A stretch of DNA of 64,000 bases from Spirometra erinaceieuropaei (taxonomy: Eukaryota; Platyhelminthes; Cestoda; Diphyllobothriidea; Diphyllobothriidae). Position 1 is the first letter of the stretch. The number at the start of each line of letters is the position of its first letter. Below are positions 44,901 to 46,918 of this stretch, one piece after another. The DNA lies in assembly GCA_902702965.1 (NCBI GenBank), contig CACRXP010000070.1, positions 1,466,900 to 1,530,899 of the forward strand, given 5' to 3'. A program made the translations under genes and the position numbers. Under the pieces are notes generated by a model, which saw only the letters and a list, made by a program, of their open reading frames with translations, did not search any database and was not told the DNA's origin.

Positions 44901-46918
44901 TAAAGAAAATGAGCAAATGACATAAAATAGCAAATAATGTGACAATCTCTATGAAACTAATATGTGGGATTTTCCAAAAATTTCAAAAAATCGTTCTAAA
45001 TAAAAACAGGCACACACAGACACATGTATATTAATAACTGAAGAAGCATACATTTCGAGAAGATATGACGAAAGGAGGAATTCGATCGGAAAAAAGTACT
45101 TTTACTTGTAAATTTTCGAGCTGGTTCCACGAACCCGTCGTCAAACGAAGTGAAAATGAGAGGTAATAATCCTCCCTCTCGTTATTCACTTCGTCGCGCG
45201 ACGGGTTGGCGCAACCAGCTCGAAAATTTACGAGTAAAAGTATTTTTTTCCGACGGACTTTCTCCTTTCATGTATGTTTCCCCAGAATAGGTATCCTAGA
45301 TATTTTGTACACCGATGCATGCGACGACAGGAGTTAAAAGAAAAAGAGAAGGAACTAGATTGTTCCGATCAGGCGCCCAATCCTAAAAACTGGCGAACAC
45401 TTCCATACATTAAGAATGCGTCCAAACTAGTTGAAAGACACCCGAGGAAGCACCAGATACATGTGGCGCGCAAGCCGACGACTACACTTCGTAACCAGCT
45501 TGTACACCCTAAGGATAGGGTTGACTATTTAGATAAGACGACTGTCGTCTATAAGATACCATGCAACACCTGTAATGCGGTTTACTGTGGTCAAACCGGG
45601 AAATCGGCCTTTACACGAATACACGAACATCCTTTGGCCGTAAAAAGGCAAGACTACTTGTCCCAAGTTGCCATACATACGTTGGAAACTGGACACAAAC
45701 TCGCCTGGGACAGGACCCGCATTGTAGGTGGCTGTTCATCTAAAAAGGGCCGTGAATTTTTTGAGGCCATCGATTCTGATAACGCATGCATCAATCGACA
45801 CGTAGAATTGGATACGGTGTAAATCAGCCTCAAGGAAAAGTGGAAAAGGCATTAGCCAATCAAAACAATACACCAGCTAGAATGACAAGGCAAAATCGAT
45901 TTTTTCGGCATGTTTAAATGTTGACTGTGTTGCACACTTCACGTCTGAAGACGAATTGGGGAACCAAGATCGAAAATTTACAATAAAACTTGTTAATCTT
46001 TCCTAAAGAGCTTAATTCTTTCGAAATATATATAAATATAAACCAACGTGAATAAGGATATATAAACCTACATATACCTCTGAGTCAATAGACGATTTAA
46101 CGACGAATATCTTTTAAATGCGCATAATGTTTAGAGGTAACAAACTCTCCACTTTCTACTGTAGAGAATACTTGGGAGATTTGCAGACAAATTCCATTTT
46201 GGATCCAAATTATGCAGCTTTGGGTGAGTTTGAAGAAAACTAAAATTAATACGACCTTAAATAAACGAACATGCTATATGGGCAACAAAATGCAGAGCAG
46301 GCAACCGTGCTACTAAAATTACGAGATCAGAAACAAACAGAAGAGCCACATTTTATGGCTACGTAGACGGAGTTATAAGCCGACACCGACTCTCCTCCTA
46401 CTTCCATGGTGGCGAAATGACTCAACCGCTGTAAGTTAGACGGCGGGAACGCAAACCATCCACAGACACTATCTAGTCTCCCTTTCCCACCCTTCATTGT
46501 CTGACTACAAAACTGTTCACACCTTGCCAAACTCACATAGTCCGTTATTGTGGACTTCTGTAAGAGTTCAAAAACGCAGGCTGATGAAGCTACTGTTTTA
46601 CTGACCGCGAAAGCCCCTGCGCTGTAACAACGACCCGAAGTCGCATTTCCTCGCCCCCATACGTGAAAGGTAAAATAATATGGATAGCGATCTGAGGTAG
46701 GGAGAACACGTACTCGGAAGATTGGGGAACATTGGTCGCGATGCGCGGGTTGTGCCAAAGTCGTTGGGTCGGAATATGGCTGTTTCCGATGAAGGAGGAG
46801 GAGGAGGCTGTGGAGGAGGAGTAGTAGGGGCGTCAAACTCAGTGTCAGGTGAGGTGCCTATTTCGTTCTCCCGACGTATCTCGTTGAGGTTTGGAAGGGC
46901 GGTCCGTGGGCCATTCAT
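4040..46918 (-). CDS. BTB-BACK-PHR protein (BTBD1/2/3/6 family), nine-exon gene
   Basis: This is the whole gene, spliced from nine exons read right to left: 46918-46714, 29279-28231, 23400-22366, 17206-17066, 13688-13587, 12380-12102, 10816-10538, 5761-5309 and 4309-4040. The product is about 1270 residues: a low-complexity N-terminus (1-418), a BTB domain (about 430-810) broken by two inserts, a BACK domain (about 811-950), a linker and a C-terminal PHR domain (1031-1270). Each junction has GT and AG ends. All junctions after exon 2 are phase 0; exon 1 to exon 2 is phase 1. The domain order matches the BTBD1/2/3/6 family, which usually acts as CUL3 ubiquitin-ligase substrate adaptors; that role is family knowledge, not seen here. 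Introns run from about 1.0 to 17.4 kb and are full of transposon debris. Exons 2-9 are solid; exon 1 is inferred. I cannot choose between BTBD members. Confidence 0.82.
4310..5308 (-). other. Intron 8 of the BTB-BACK-PHR gene
   Basis: A 999-bp intron bounded by GTGAGT and TTTAG. I see nothing recognisable inside it. Confidence 0.75.
5309..5761 (-). CDS. Exon 8, first half of the PHR domain with an insert
   Basis: The exon is 453 bp (151 residues, about 1031-1181), from a CTCTTGCCAAAG acceptor to an ATG/GTGAGT donor. It starts VSSTVFLAGIGVSEPVGRGS and LKLKIEVRR, the opening strands of a PHR domain (compare VFIAGLGLYG...VKIELKR in BTBD proteins). About 85 residues rich in Ser, Arg, His and a Gly run then interrupt the fold. 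It resumes at LKLLVNRTHVLGSTETVI and VAQIRFPKPIM, equivalent to the later PHR strands. The insert is the second large loop expansion in this protein. Confidence 0.88.
6858..7015 (+). mobile_element. SINE-A copy with tRNA-Arg-like head
   Basis: The 5' part reads like a tRNA: box A-like GGCTCGGTGGTTAGAGG, an anticodon arm GTTGGACTTCTAACCAAC with 7-base loop CTTCTAA (anticodon TCT), and a decayed box B after GGTCGCGGG. The 3' part (CACTTCGGGGTGGGGTATG, then GGCCATTTCGGTCTCC, ending TGTCGGTAAT) recurs at 9.8, 19.7, 52.1 and 58.5 kb. Confidence 0.75.
8297..8580 (+). repeat. GC-rich dispersed repeat, family C (diverged copy)
   Basis: It shares the motif series GCGTAAACTAGT, AGTGAGAG, then CATCCACCGCACTCTC and GTCAAGAAGACC with copies at 9.27, 32.6, 35.66, 40.5, 40.95 and 49.36 kb. 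No coding potential is evident. The family is unnamed here. Confidence 0.6.
8586..9716 (+). repeat. Left arm of a 1.1-kb distant inverted repeat
   Basis: This segment matches the reverse complement of 40545-41660 at high identity by eye, with small indels. Its right half contains a family-C unit (GCGTAAATTAGTGTATAGTG near 9267). Shared landmarks include GAGGCCTGTTGAGC near 8610 and GATTGTGCTACAAGATACA near 9695. Short frames that look coding here are mirrored in the other arm and have no known domain. Confidence 0.85.
9798..9930 (-). mobile_element. SINE-A copy, reverse orientation, degraded
   Basis: On the minus strand it has a tRNA-like head with CTTCTAAACAACAG, then GGGCTGG/TATGGCTGACT-like and AAGCCAGAAATGGCCATCTC motifs shared with the copies at 6.9 and 58.5 kb. 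Confidence 0.65.
10538..10816 (-). CDS. Exon 7, end of BACK and linker before PHR
   Basis: The exon is 279 bp (93 residues, about 938-1030), from TTTTTTCCTAG to GAG/GTACAG. It begins QRDISVFIATKMF, which corresponds to the family's post-BACK helix, and then has a Ser/Gly/Pro-rich linker. It ends CLRSSHAM...YWQEPEAVAFE, at the position where family members have a C-H-R-F motif and then the strand that opens the PHR domain. Frame continuity with exons 6 and 8 is phase 0 on both sides. The linker is poorly conserved, so this exon is supported mainly by the two splice sites and position. Confidence 0.8.
11090..11785. repeat. Diverged tandem duplication, about 340-bp unit
   Basis: Unit 1 (about 11090-11435) and unit 2 (about 11436-11785) share ordered blocks. 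Examples are CATACTACTTTTAGTACTAC versus CATACCACTCGTAGTACTAC, AATGTTCATTA, then GATTATTCTCTGGA and CATAGAGAAAGCTG versus CATAGAAAACGCTG. No open frame is conserved between units. Confidence 0.7.
12049..12076. repeat. CA/GT dinucleotide repeat
   Basis: About 14 CA units on the plus strand. On the transcript of the minus-strand gene this is a UG repeat starting 26 bases inside intron 6. Confidence 0.97.
12102..12380 (-). CDS. Exon 6, BACK domain
   Basis: The exon is 279 bp (93 residues, about 845-937), with acceptor CACTACAG and donor TTA/GTACGT. The translation contains SKETVLELISRDTLCCEEWE, then FEAVHRWASAECDRRG and LPFIRFTTMSLGDFVLHVAKS. These are the BACK-domain signatures (helix with E-x-F-E-A-V-x-R-W-A, then an R-F/I-x-T-M-S helix). 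The donor is followed 26 bases later on the transcript by a GT repeat. Translation beyond the donor becomes low-complexity Val-Cys repeats, so the exon must end before it. Confidence 0.93.
12381..13586 (-). other. Intron 5 of the BTB-BACK-PHR gene
   Basis: A 1.2-kb intron bounded by GTGGGT and CACTACAG. A 90-codon plus-strand frame at 13197-13469 has no recognisable motif. Otherwise nothing is seen. Confidence 0.7.
13587..13688 (-). CDS. Exon 5, BTB-BACK connector
   Basis: This 102-bp exon (34 residues, about 811-844) lies between a pyrimidine-rich TTACCAG acceptor and an ATG/GTGGGT donor. It reads NHMTPQNVLFQL, then DEEELTRICWRTIDLM. This corresponds to the helical BTBD segment usually written NACVLLSQSRLFEEPEL followed by a CW..ID motif, which links BTB to BACK. 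Phase 0 at both ends restores continuity between exons 4 and 6. It is a small exon, identified by homology pattern. Confidence 0.87.
14770..14800. repeat. Short perfect hairpin
   Basis: Arms GCGATCACTG (14770-14779) and CAGTGATCGC (14791-14800) pair perfectly around an 11-base loop. The function is unknown and it may be chance. Confidence 0.8.
15295..15620. repeat. Diverged tandem repeat, about 200-bp spacing
   Basis: Two units share CGATAACTTCTC/TGATAACTTCTC, then a GGTAC..TTATA block, a GGGGTATCC/GGGATAC block and a GTGA(C/T)TGAAAAA...TAAAGATAAGTT-like tail. They begin near 15300 and 15505. Confidence 0.6.
15647..16146 (-). pseudogene. Penelope-like element, GIY-YIG endonuclease fragment (frameshifted)
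   Basis: Two minus-strand frames join to give one endonuclease remnant. The first (16146-15910) holds the RT-to-endonuclease linker and the GIY-YIG start, CIYSFTCSCGAGYIGRTSRR. The second (to 15647) continues with INSAIFEHLVDSGYRVDLDE and ends RKNLVQAPRLPWPKAD. The CxC and YIG motifs and the downstream H-L-V-D-S-G-Y-R block match the copy at 60.8-61.1 kb, so both belong to one PLE family. A frameshift near 15906 breaks the frame. No reverse transcriptase is attached. In living PLEs this domain nicks target DNA for retrotransposition. It lies in intron 4 in the same orientation as the host gene. Confidence 0.85.
17066..17206 (-). CDS. Exon 4, central BTB helices
   Basis: This 141-bp exon (47 residues, about 764-810) lies between TTTCCAG and ATC/GTAAGT. 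It reads AFQQCLRFIYHDDLQL, then DELYDILYAAKKYLLPQLA. This matches the BTBD pattern of a hydrophobic helix, a YSDEIDL-like loop and a LYAAKKY helix, which is one of the most conserved stretches of the family. Both ends are phase 0. It is too short to stand out as an open frame, and the annotation depends on the splice sites and the family match. Confidence 0.92.
17368..17844 (-). CDS. Unrecognised 158-codon open frame inside intron 3
   Basis: A single minus-strand frame starts with ATG and runs 158 codons. The product is slightly Leu/Cys/Phe-rich and has no signal peptide, membrane span or motif that I recognise. The C-terminal half contains LGEWFDEINAFRLNLLERNQ, a helix-like stretch. It sits just upstream, in transcript order, of exon 4 but is separated from it by the acceptor, so it is not part of the BTB gene. 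It may be a decayed TE frame or chance. The length is notable in AT-balanced intronic DNA, and that is the only support. Confidence 0.2.
   Translation of the reverse strand: MCSNECLASKSLMESLRHLSFGLKSASCLSPEVTCRNYLTDVVHILGQKRTGCFENSLNATFEPAQCLYVTTNIGRLAKFESPCRSTFISTSLDKLGQPICVFDHLQRCFSVFWELGEWFDEINAFRLNLLERNQTFCNPENLVPGLWNAERLFPTGR
19715..19785 (-). mobile_element. SINE-A 3' fragment
   Basis: Only the non-tRNA 3' end remains: TTACCGACAAAGACAAGGGA, then GACTGGAATGGCC and TTTCTGGCTT, the same terminal block as in the 58.5-kb copy. The tRNA-like head is absent. Confidence 0.7.
20350..20400. repeat. Degenerate TTAGGG-like tract
   Basis: A short stretch contains GTTAGGGTTAAGGG, GTTAGGAGTTGGGG and TTTAGGGTTA. 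It is telomere-motif-like but interspersed, and is similar to the longer blocks at 47.15 and 55.8 kb. Confidence 0.6.
21195..21290 (+). repeat. tRNA-like repeat (possible SINE-B relative)
   Basis: It has a box A-like TGTGGCTCAATTGGTTG and a box B-like GTGGATTCGAATGCC about 60 bases later. The acceptor stem is poor and there is no clear anticodon arm, so it is probably SINE-derived rather than a tRNA gene. Confidence 0.4.
21690..21780 (-). repeat. SINE-B copy (tRNA-like), degraded
   Basis: It contains AAAAACTCGGGGTTTGAACC and CATTCTAACCACCTGAAGTG. Together these are the reverse of a tRNA-like head seen better at 33.0 and 29.8 kb. Confidence 0.55.
22366..23400 (-). CDS. Exon 3, first part of the BTB domain with a large insert
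   Basis: The acceptor is CCCTAG and the donor AAG/GTGAGT. The 345 residues (about 419-763) open with the first BTB strand (FKYVLESELFADVCFLVG). About 244 residues then intervene before the domain resumes with FSAHRLILALASPVFEAMFF. The insert is Ser/Thr/Pro/Ala-rich, includes an Ala/Thr/Val tract and a short Gln run just before RFSAHR, and looks disordered. A second insert of about 29 residues follows LFTEN, after which MLELCISDVTPK leads into exon 4. In known BTBD proteins the segments VGPPG, AHKYVLAVGSSVF and the acidic strand are close together. The insert in this copy is encoded within one exon, so it is not an intron retained by mistake: it lacks stops over more than 700 bases. Confidence 0.88.
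23900..23940. repeat. AT dinucleotide microsatellite
   Basis: About 19 TA/AT units, near perfect. Confidence 0.97.
24353..24598 (-). pseudogene. Penelope-like element, GIY-YIG endonuclease fragment
   Basis: The minus-strand translation starts MYSITCQNCNTKYVGETGRR and continues LGTRLNEHQMAI. This is the classic PLE endonuclease core: a Y at the GIY position, CxxC, YVGETGR (YIG variant), an Arg, then R/LNEHQ. Downstream the frame loses similarity after about residue 40 (apparent frameshifts), so the catalytic C-terminal part is degraded. The 5' reverse transcriptase is missing. It belongs to a different PLE subfamily from the 15.6- and 60.2-kb copies, which have CSCGA at the same place. It is almost certainly inactive. 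Confidence 0.85.
25035..25146 (+). pseudogene. Penelope-like element, C-terminal endonuclease scrap
   Basis: The last part of an 84-codon frame reads KMARLVLGSWSSTGLINRTM, then DLHPAYQTLRAKFEQTQ and a stop. PLE endonucleases typically end with a block like E-A-W-x-S, then S-I-N-R-H-I-D-L-x-P-A-Y. The match in order and spacing is good but covers only about 37 residues, and the key E/H residues are changed (N-R-T-M for N-R-H-I). I see no upstream GIY-YIG core in this orientation. Confidence 0.55.
27068..28047. mobile_element. Foldback (mariner-type MITE) element, copy 1
   Basis: It is about 980 bp with arms of roughly 450 bp that pair with each other imperfectly. The left end is TA then CAGTAAGTGGGCTAACTC; the right end is the inverse, ending CCTATTG then TA. 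A TA dinucleotide on both sides and a CAGT terminus are typical of Tc1/mariner-derived elements. There is no coding capacity. Confidence 0.8.
28231..29279 (-). CDS. Exon 2, disordered N-terminal region of the BTB-BACK-PHR gene
   Basis: This 1049-bp exon follows a pyrimidine-rich acceptor ending TTTTAG and stops at an AGG/GTGAGT donor. It contributes about residues 69-418. The translation is Ser/Thr/Gly-rich and acidic near its start (LNTDSEDEV), later rich in His, Ala and Ser, with no recognisable domain. There is no in-frame Met near its 5' end and a TGA lies about 100 bases upstream of the acceptor, so an upstream exon must supply the start. A long open frame of non-repetitive, human-readable composition with a perfect donor is the evidence that it is coding. 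It ends in phase 0, as exon 3 requires. Confidence 0.78.
29735..29900 (-). mobile_element. SINE-B copy (tRNA-like head)
   Basis: It shares GGCAGATTNTGNATAATTCAT, then CAACTGCGAAAAACTC and CGCCTCGGTAGGATTTTAAC with the copy at 33.0 kb. The minus strand begins with AGCTCAGGTGGTTAGAGCGG (box A) and an anticodon arm GGCT-GTACTAA-AGCC. Confidence 0.7.
29940..30175 (+). mobile_element. Penelope-like element 3' tail
   Basis: It is a non-coding tail shared with 50245-50460 and 56745-56935: CACTTGGTGTGCAAAGATCC, TATGCGGTGGCATG, then ACTGCATCTTATAAATACTG and AATCCGAAACGTTGGGCTAA, TAAAG. No coding part is attached. It abuts a foldback element at about 30178. Confidence 0.8.
30078..30119 (+). ncRNA. Hammerhead-ribozyme-like motif in PLE tail (copy A)
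   Basis: Core boxes are CTGATGA (30082-30088) and GAAA (30108-30111). Helix II is GGATTC/GAATCC with a 6-base loop (GGGCAG), perfect. Helix I is GTCT/GGGC, all pairs allowed counting G-U. The helix III side is only AC/GT, with GTT as cleavage triplet. One extra C lies between box 1 and helix II compared with the canonical layout. PLEs are known to carry minimal hammerheads. Confidence 0.6.
30178..30903. mobile_element. Foldback element, left part (copy 2a)
   Basis: It starts ACGAGTGGCTGATCTC, then GAAATGTCGGCTGG and AAATGCGTTTTCGGTTAGGA, matching the diverged left terminus of copies 1, 3, 4 and 5. It runs past the element midpoint and stops where the Merlin element begins. Confidence 0.65.
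30904..31693 (+). mobile_element. Merlin (IS1595-like) DNA transposon, defective
   Basis: A 790-bp unit is bounded by perfect 29-bp terminal inverted repeats, GGTAACAATCGGGAGATGGC then ACCCAAAAA (30904-30932 and 31665-31693). It encloses a transposase fragment on the plus strand. No convincing 8-9-bp target duplication is visible. The flanks are foldback sequence that does not join cleanly. Confidence 0.85.
30989..31375 (+). pseudogene. Merlin/IS1595-family transposase fragment
   Basis: The open part reads MWWLVGMYDTSRRKGLVGQG and leads to WVAKGSIVVTNECKAYNRLP, then HFSVNHSKDFKDP, TGRHTNAIET. After a TAG it continues WSRLKRKLHEGG and HIGEVQYRLWFGL. This is the C-terminal half of the DDE domain of ISXO2/IS1595-like Merlin transposases. 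The family usually has TDE.KAY and VNHS...P.TG.HTNAIE. Here the Asp after VVT is Asn, which would remove a catalytic residue. A stop replaces the codon before WSRLKR, and a second stop follows SLTDA. The N-terminal half with the first catalytic Asp is absent. It is inactive. Confidence 0.85.
31694..32148. mobile_element. Foldback element, right part (copy 2b)
   Basis: It begins in the central region of the family consensus (TTTATAAATCACATTGGTAA) and ends GCCTACCTACTG then TA. Part of the internal sequence overlaps what copy 2a already contains, so 2a and 2b are not two halves of one simple insertion target. Confidence 0.7.
32070..32344 (+). repeat. 275-bp exact direct duplication, left copy
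   Basis: I compared this base by base with 34327-34601 and found no difference. The first 79 bases are the end of a foldback element, and the other 196 are unrelated sequence. Confidence 0.92.
32400..32690 (-). repeat. GC-rich dispersed repeat, family C
   Basis: On the minus strand it begins GCGCGAAGTAGTTTATAGTG and continues through GCATCTACAGCAC, then ACCTGGCCCCCCTGTTGG, parallel to the plus-strand copy at 35655-35935. Confidence 0.65.
33008..33180 (-). mobile_element. SINE-B copy with best-preserved tRNA-like head
   Basis: The minus strand reads GACCTCGTAGCTCAGGTGGT (box A region), an anticodon arm GGCT-GCGCTAA-AGCC, and box B GGGTTCGAATCCCACC. Only five of seven acceptor-stem pairs form, and the tail (TTTGGCAGATTTTG, TAATTCATATTGACAC) is shared with the 29.8-kb copy. 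It is therefore a SINE rather than a tRNA gene. Confidence 0.7.
33405..34405. mobile_element. Foldback (mariner-type MITE) element, copy 3
   Basis: Ends: TA-CAGTAAGTGGGCTAGCTC on the left and TAGCCTACCTACTG-TA on the right. Length is about 1.0 kb with long inverted arms. The last 79 bases belong to the 275-bp duplication. Confidence 0.8.
34327..34601 (+). repeat. 275-bp exact direct duplication, right copy
   Basis: Identical to 32070-32344, at an offset of 2257 bases. Beyond 34601 the two sequences differ completely (ATGGCTG versus CGTTTAG). Confidence 0.92.
35655..35935 (+). repeat. GC-rich dispersed repeat, family C
   Basis: It begins GTGCGTGAAGTAGTTCCGGT and carries ACCTAAGCCTGGTATCAAG, GGAGGCGGAAAGGGTGCAAG and CACGTGTTGTATCCTGAAAC. 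These align with the reverse-oriented copy at 32.4-32.7 kb. The overlapping 146-codon plus frame (35828-36268) has no motif and is not called. Confidence 0.65.
37147..38093. mobile_element. Foldback (mariner-type MITE) element, copy 4
   Basis: The left end TA-TAGTTGGTGAACTAACTC is diverged; the right end TAGCCTACCTACTG-TA matches consensus. Length is about 950 bp with the same internal blocks (AAAGATTAATTAAAT near the left end, its inverse near the right). Confidence 0.8.
40145..40550 (-). repeat. GC-rich dispersed repeat, family C (longer, diverged copy)
   Basis: It reads in reverse CTACTCTCACTACGACTGTA, GGTAGATGCTGTATA, GACATAGTCAAGAAGACC and CACCCAATGGGAGCG. It is a second unit lying in tandem next to the right arm of the 1.1-kb inverted repeat, with the same internal order. 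Confidence 0.65.
40545..41660 (-). repeat. Right arm of the 1.1-kb distant inverted repeat
   Basis: It is the reverse complement of 8586-9716, with a few percent difference and small indels by eye. The arms lie about 30.8 kb apart. Confidence 0.85.
44113..44466 (-). CDS. Unrecognised 117-codon open frame
   Basis: A minus-strand ATG frame encodes 117 residues. The middle reads ELPAFYNAQGQALRKFVREN, then STFLKYTYYGRAMTPAYKIA, followed by a Leu/Val/Cys-rich helix. The layout of a charged helix, an Y-x-Y-x-G-R loop and a hydrophobic helix faintly recalls the DUF4806-type domain found in animal TE-associated proteins. I cannot confirm that by eye. No neighbouring exon was found, and it could be a TE remnant or chance. 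Confidence 0.25.
   Translation of the reverse strand: MFLIALLEHSSGFKNCLLNVNSLLDKRSSKVLTELPAFYNAQGQALRKFVRENLGSTFLKYTYYGRAMTPAYKIATQGSLARLRSFVCVIVSKCCPLSSNLFKTDGALVEVGPICDS
45069..45269. repeat. Large hairpin made of two inverted PLE terminal segments
   Basis: Arms of about 95 bases (45069-45163 and 45172-45269) pair at roughly 80-85 percent. The centre is TAATAATCCTCCC. Each arm contains the block CCAGCTCGAAAATTTAC, which also occurs, as AAGATCGAAAATTTACAATA, downstream of the ORF near 45970. The right arm is in the same orientation as the ORF. Confidence 0.85.
45274..45822 (+). CDS. Penelope-like element endonuclease ORF (GIY-YIG), RT missing
   Basis: An uninterrupted 182-codon frame covers the C-terminal part of a PLE protein. 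Residues 40-90 are the linker that joins reverse transcriptase to endonuclease (LPYIKNASKLVERHPRKHQI, then TTTLRNQLVHPKD). Residues 91-120 hold the endonuclease start, VVYKIPCNTCNAVYCGQTGK, with VVY at the GIY position, CxxC and YCG for YIG. RIHEH follows, with REFFEAIDSDNACINRHVEL near the end (Glu and N-R-H conserved). The ATG is internal to the family protein. No reverse transcriptase precedes it; the hairpin at 45069-45269 lies directly upstream instead. It looks like a 5'-truncated insertion flanked by terminal segments. Translation from this ATG is unproven. Confidence 0.85.
   Translation: MFPQNRYPRYFVHRCMRRQELKEKEKELDCSDQAPNPKNWRTLPYIKNASKLVERHPRKHQIHVARKPTTTLRNQLVHPKDRVDYLDKTTVVYKIPCNTCNAVYCGQTGKSAFTRIHEHPLAVKRQDYLSQVAIHTLETGHKLAWDRTRIVGGCSSKKGREFFEAIDSDNACINRHVELDTV
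45940..46000 (+). repeat. PLE 3' terminal segment downstream of the endonuclease ORF
   Basis: TCTGAAGACGAATTGGGGAA, then CCAAGATCGAAAATTTACAA, TAAAACTTG. It matches the right arm of the 45-kb hairpin and loosely follows the hammerhead box order (CTGAaGA ... GAAA), with a mutated first box. Confidence 0.55.
46714..46918 (-). CDS. Exon 1 (tentative), start codon and N-terminus of the BTB-BACK-PHR gene
   Basis: This open segment begins with an ATG and encodes 68 residues rich in Pro, Glu and Asp, including a proline run around residues 34-42. It ends at a GTACGT donor, leaving one base (A). Exon 2 begins with two bases (CT), so the join gives ACT (Thr) and keeps frame. The composition resembles the disordered N-terminal part of exon 2. 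No other minus-strand segment between 29.3 and 46.7 kb offered an ATG with the right phase. No domain is present, so the link across a 17.4-kb intron rests only on phase and composition. It could instead be an exon of another gene. Confidence 0.5.

Larger units (their letters stand above)
29280..46713 (-). other. Tentative intron 1 of the BTB-BACK-PHR gene
   Basis: If exon 1 is right, this 17.4-kb intron is packed with the SINE, PLE-tail, foldback, Merlin and family-C repeats listed separately. Stretches with nothing recognised are 29280-29734, 32691-33007, 34606-35654, 35936-37146, 38094-40144, 41661-43653 and 46001-46713. Confidence 0.45.

Noticed and set aside
46327..46836. 169-codon minus-strand frame overlapping tentative exon 1
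   Set aside because: It is a different frame of the same strand, with no motif, and it does not fit the splice phase of exon 2.
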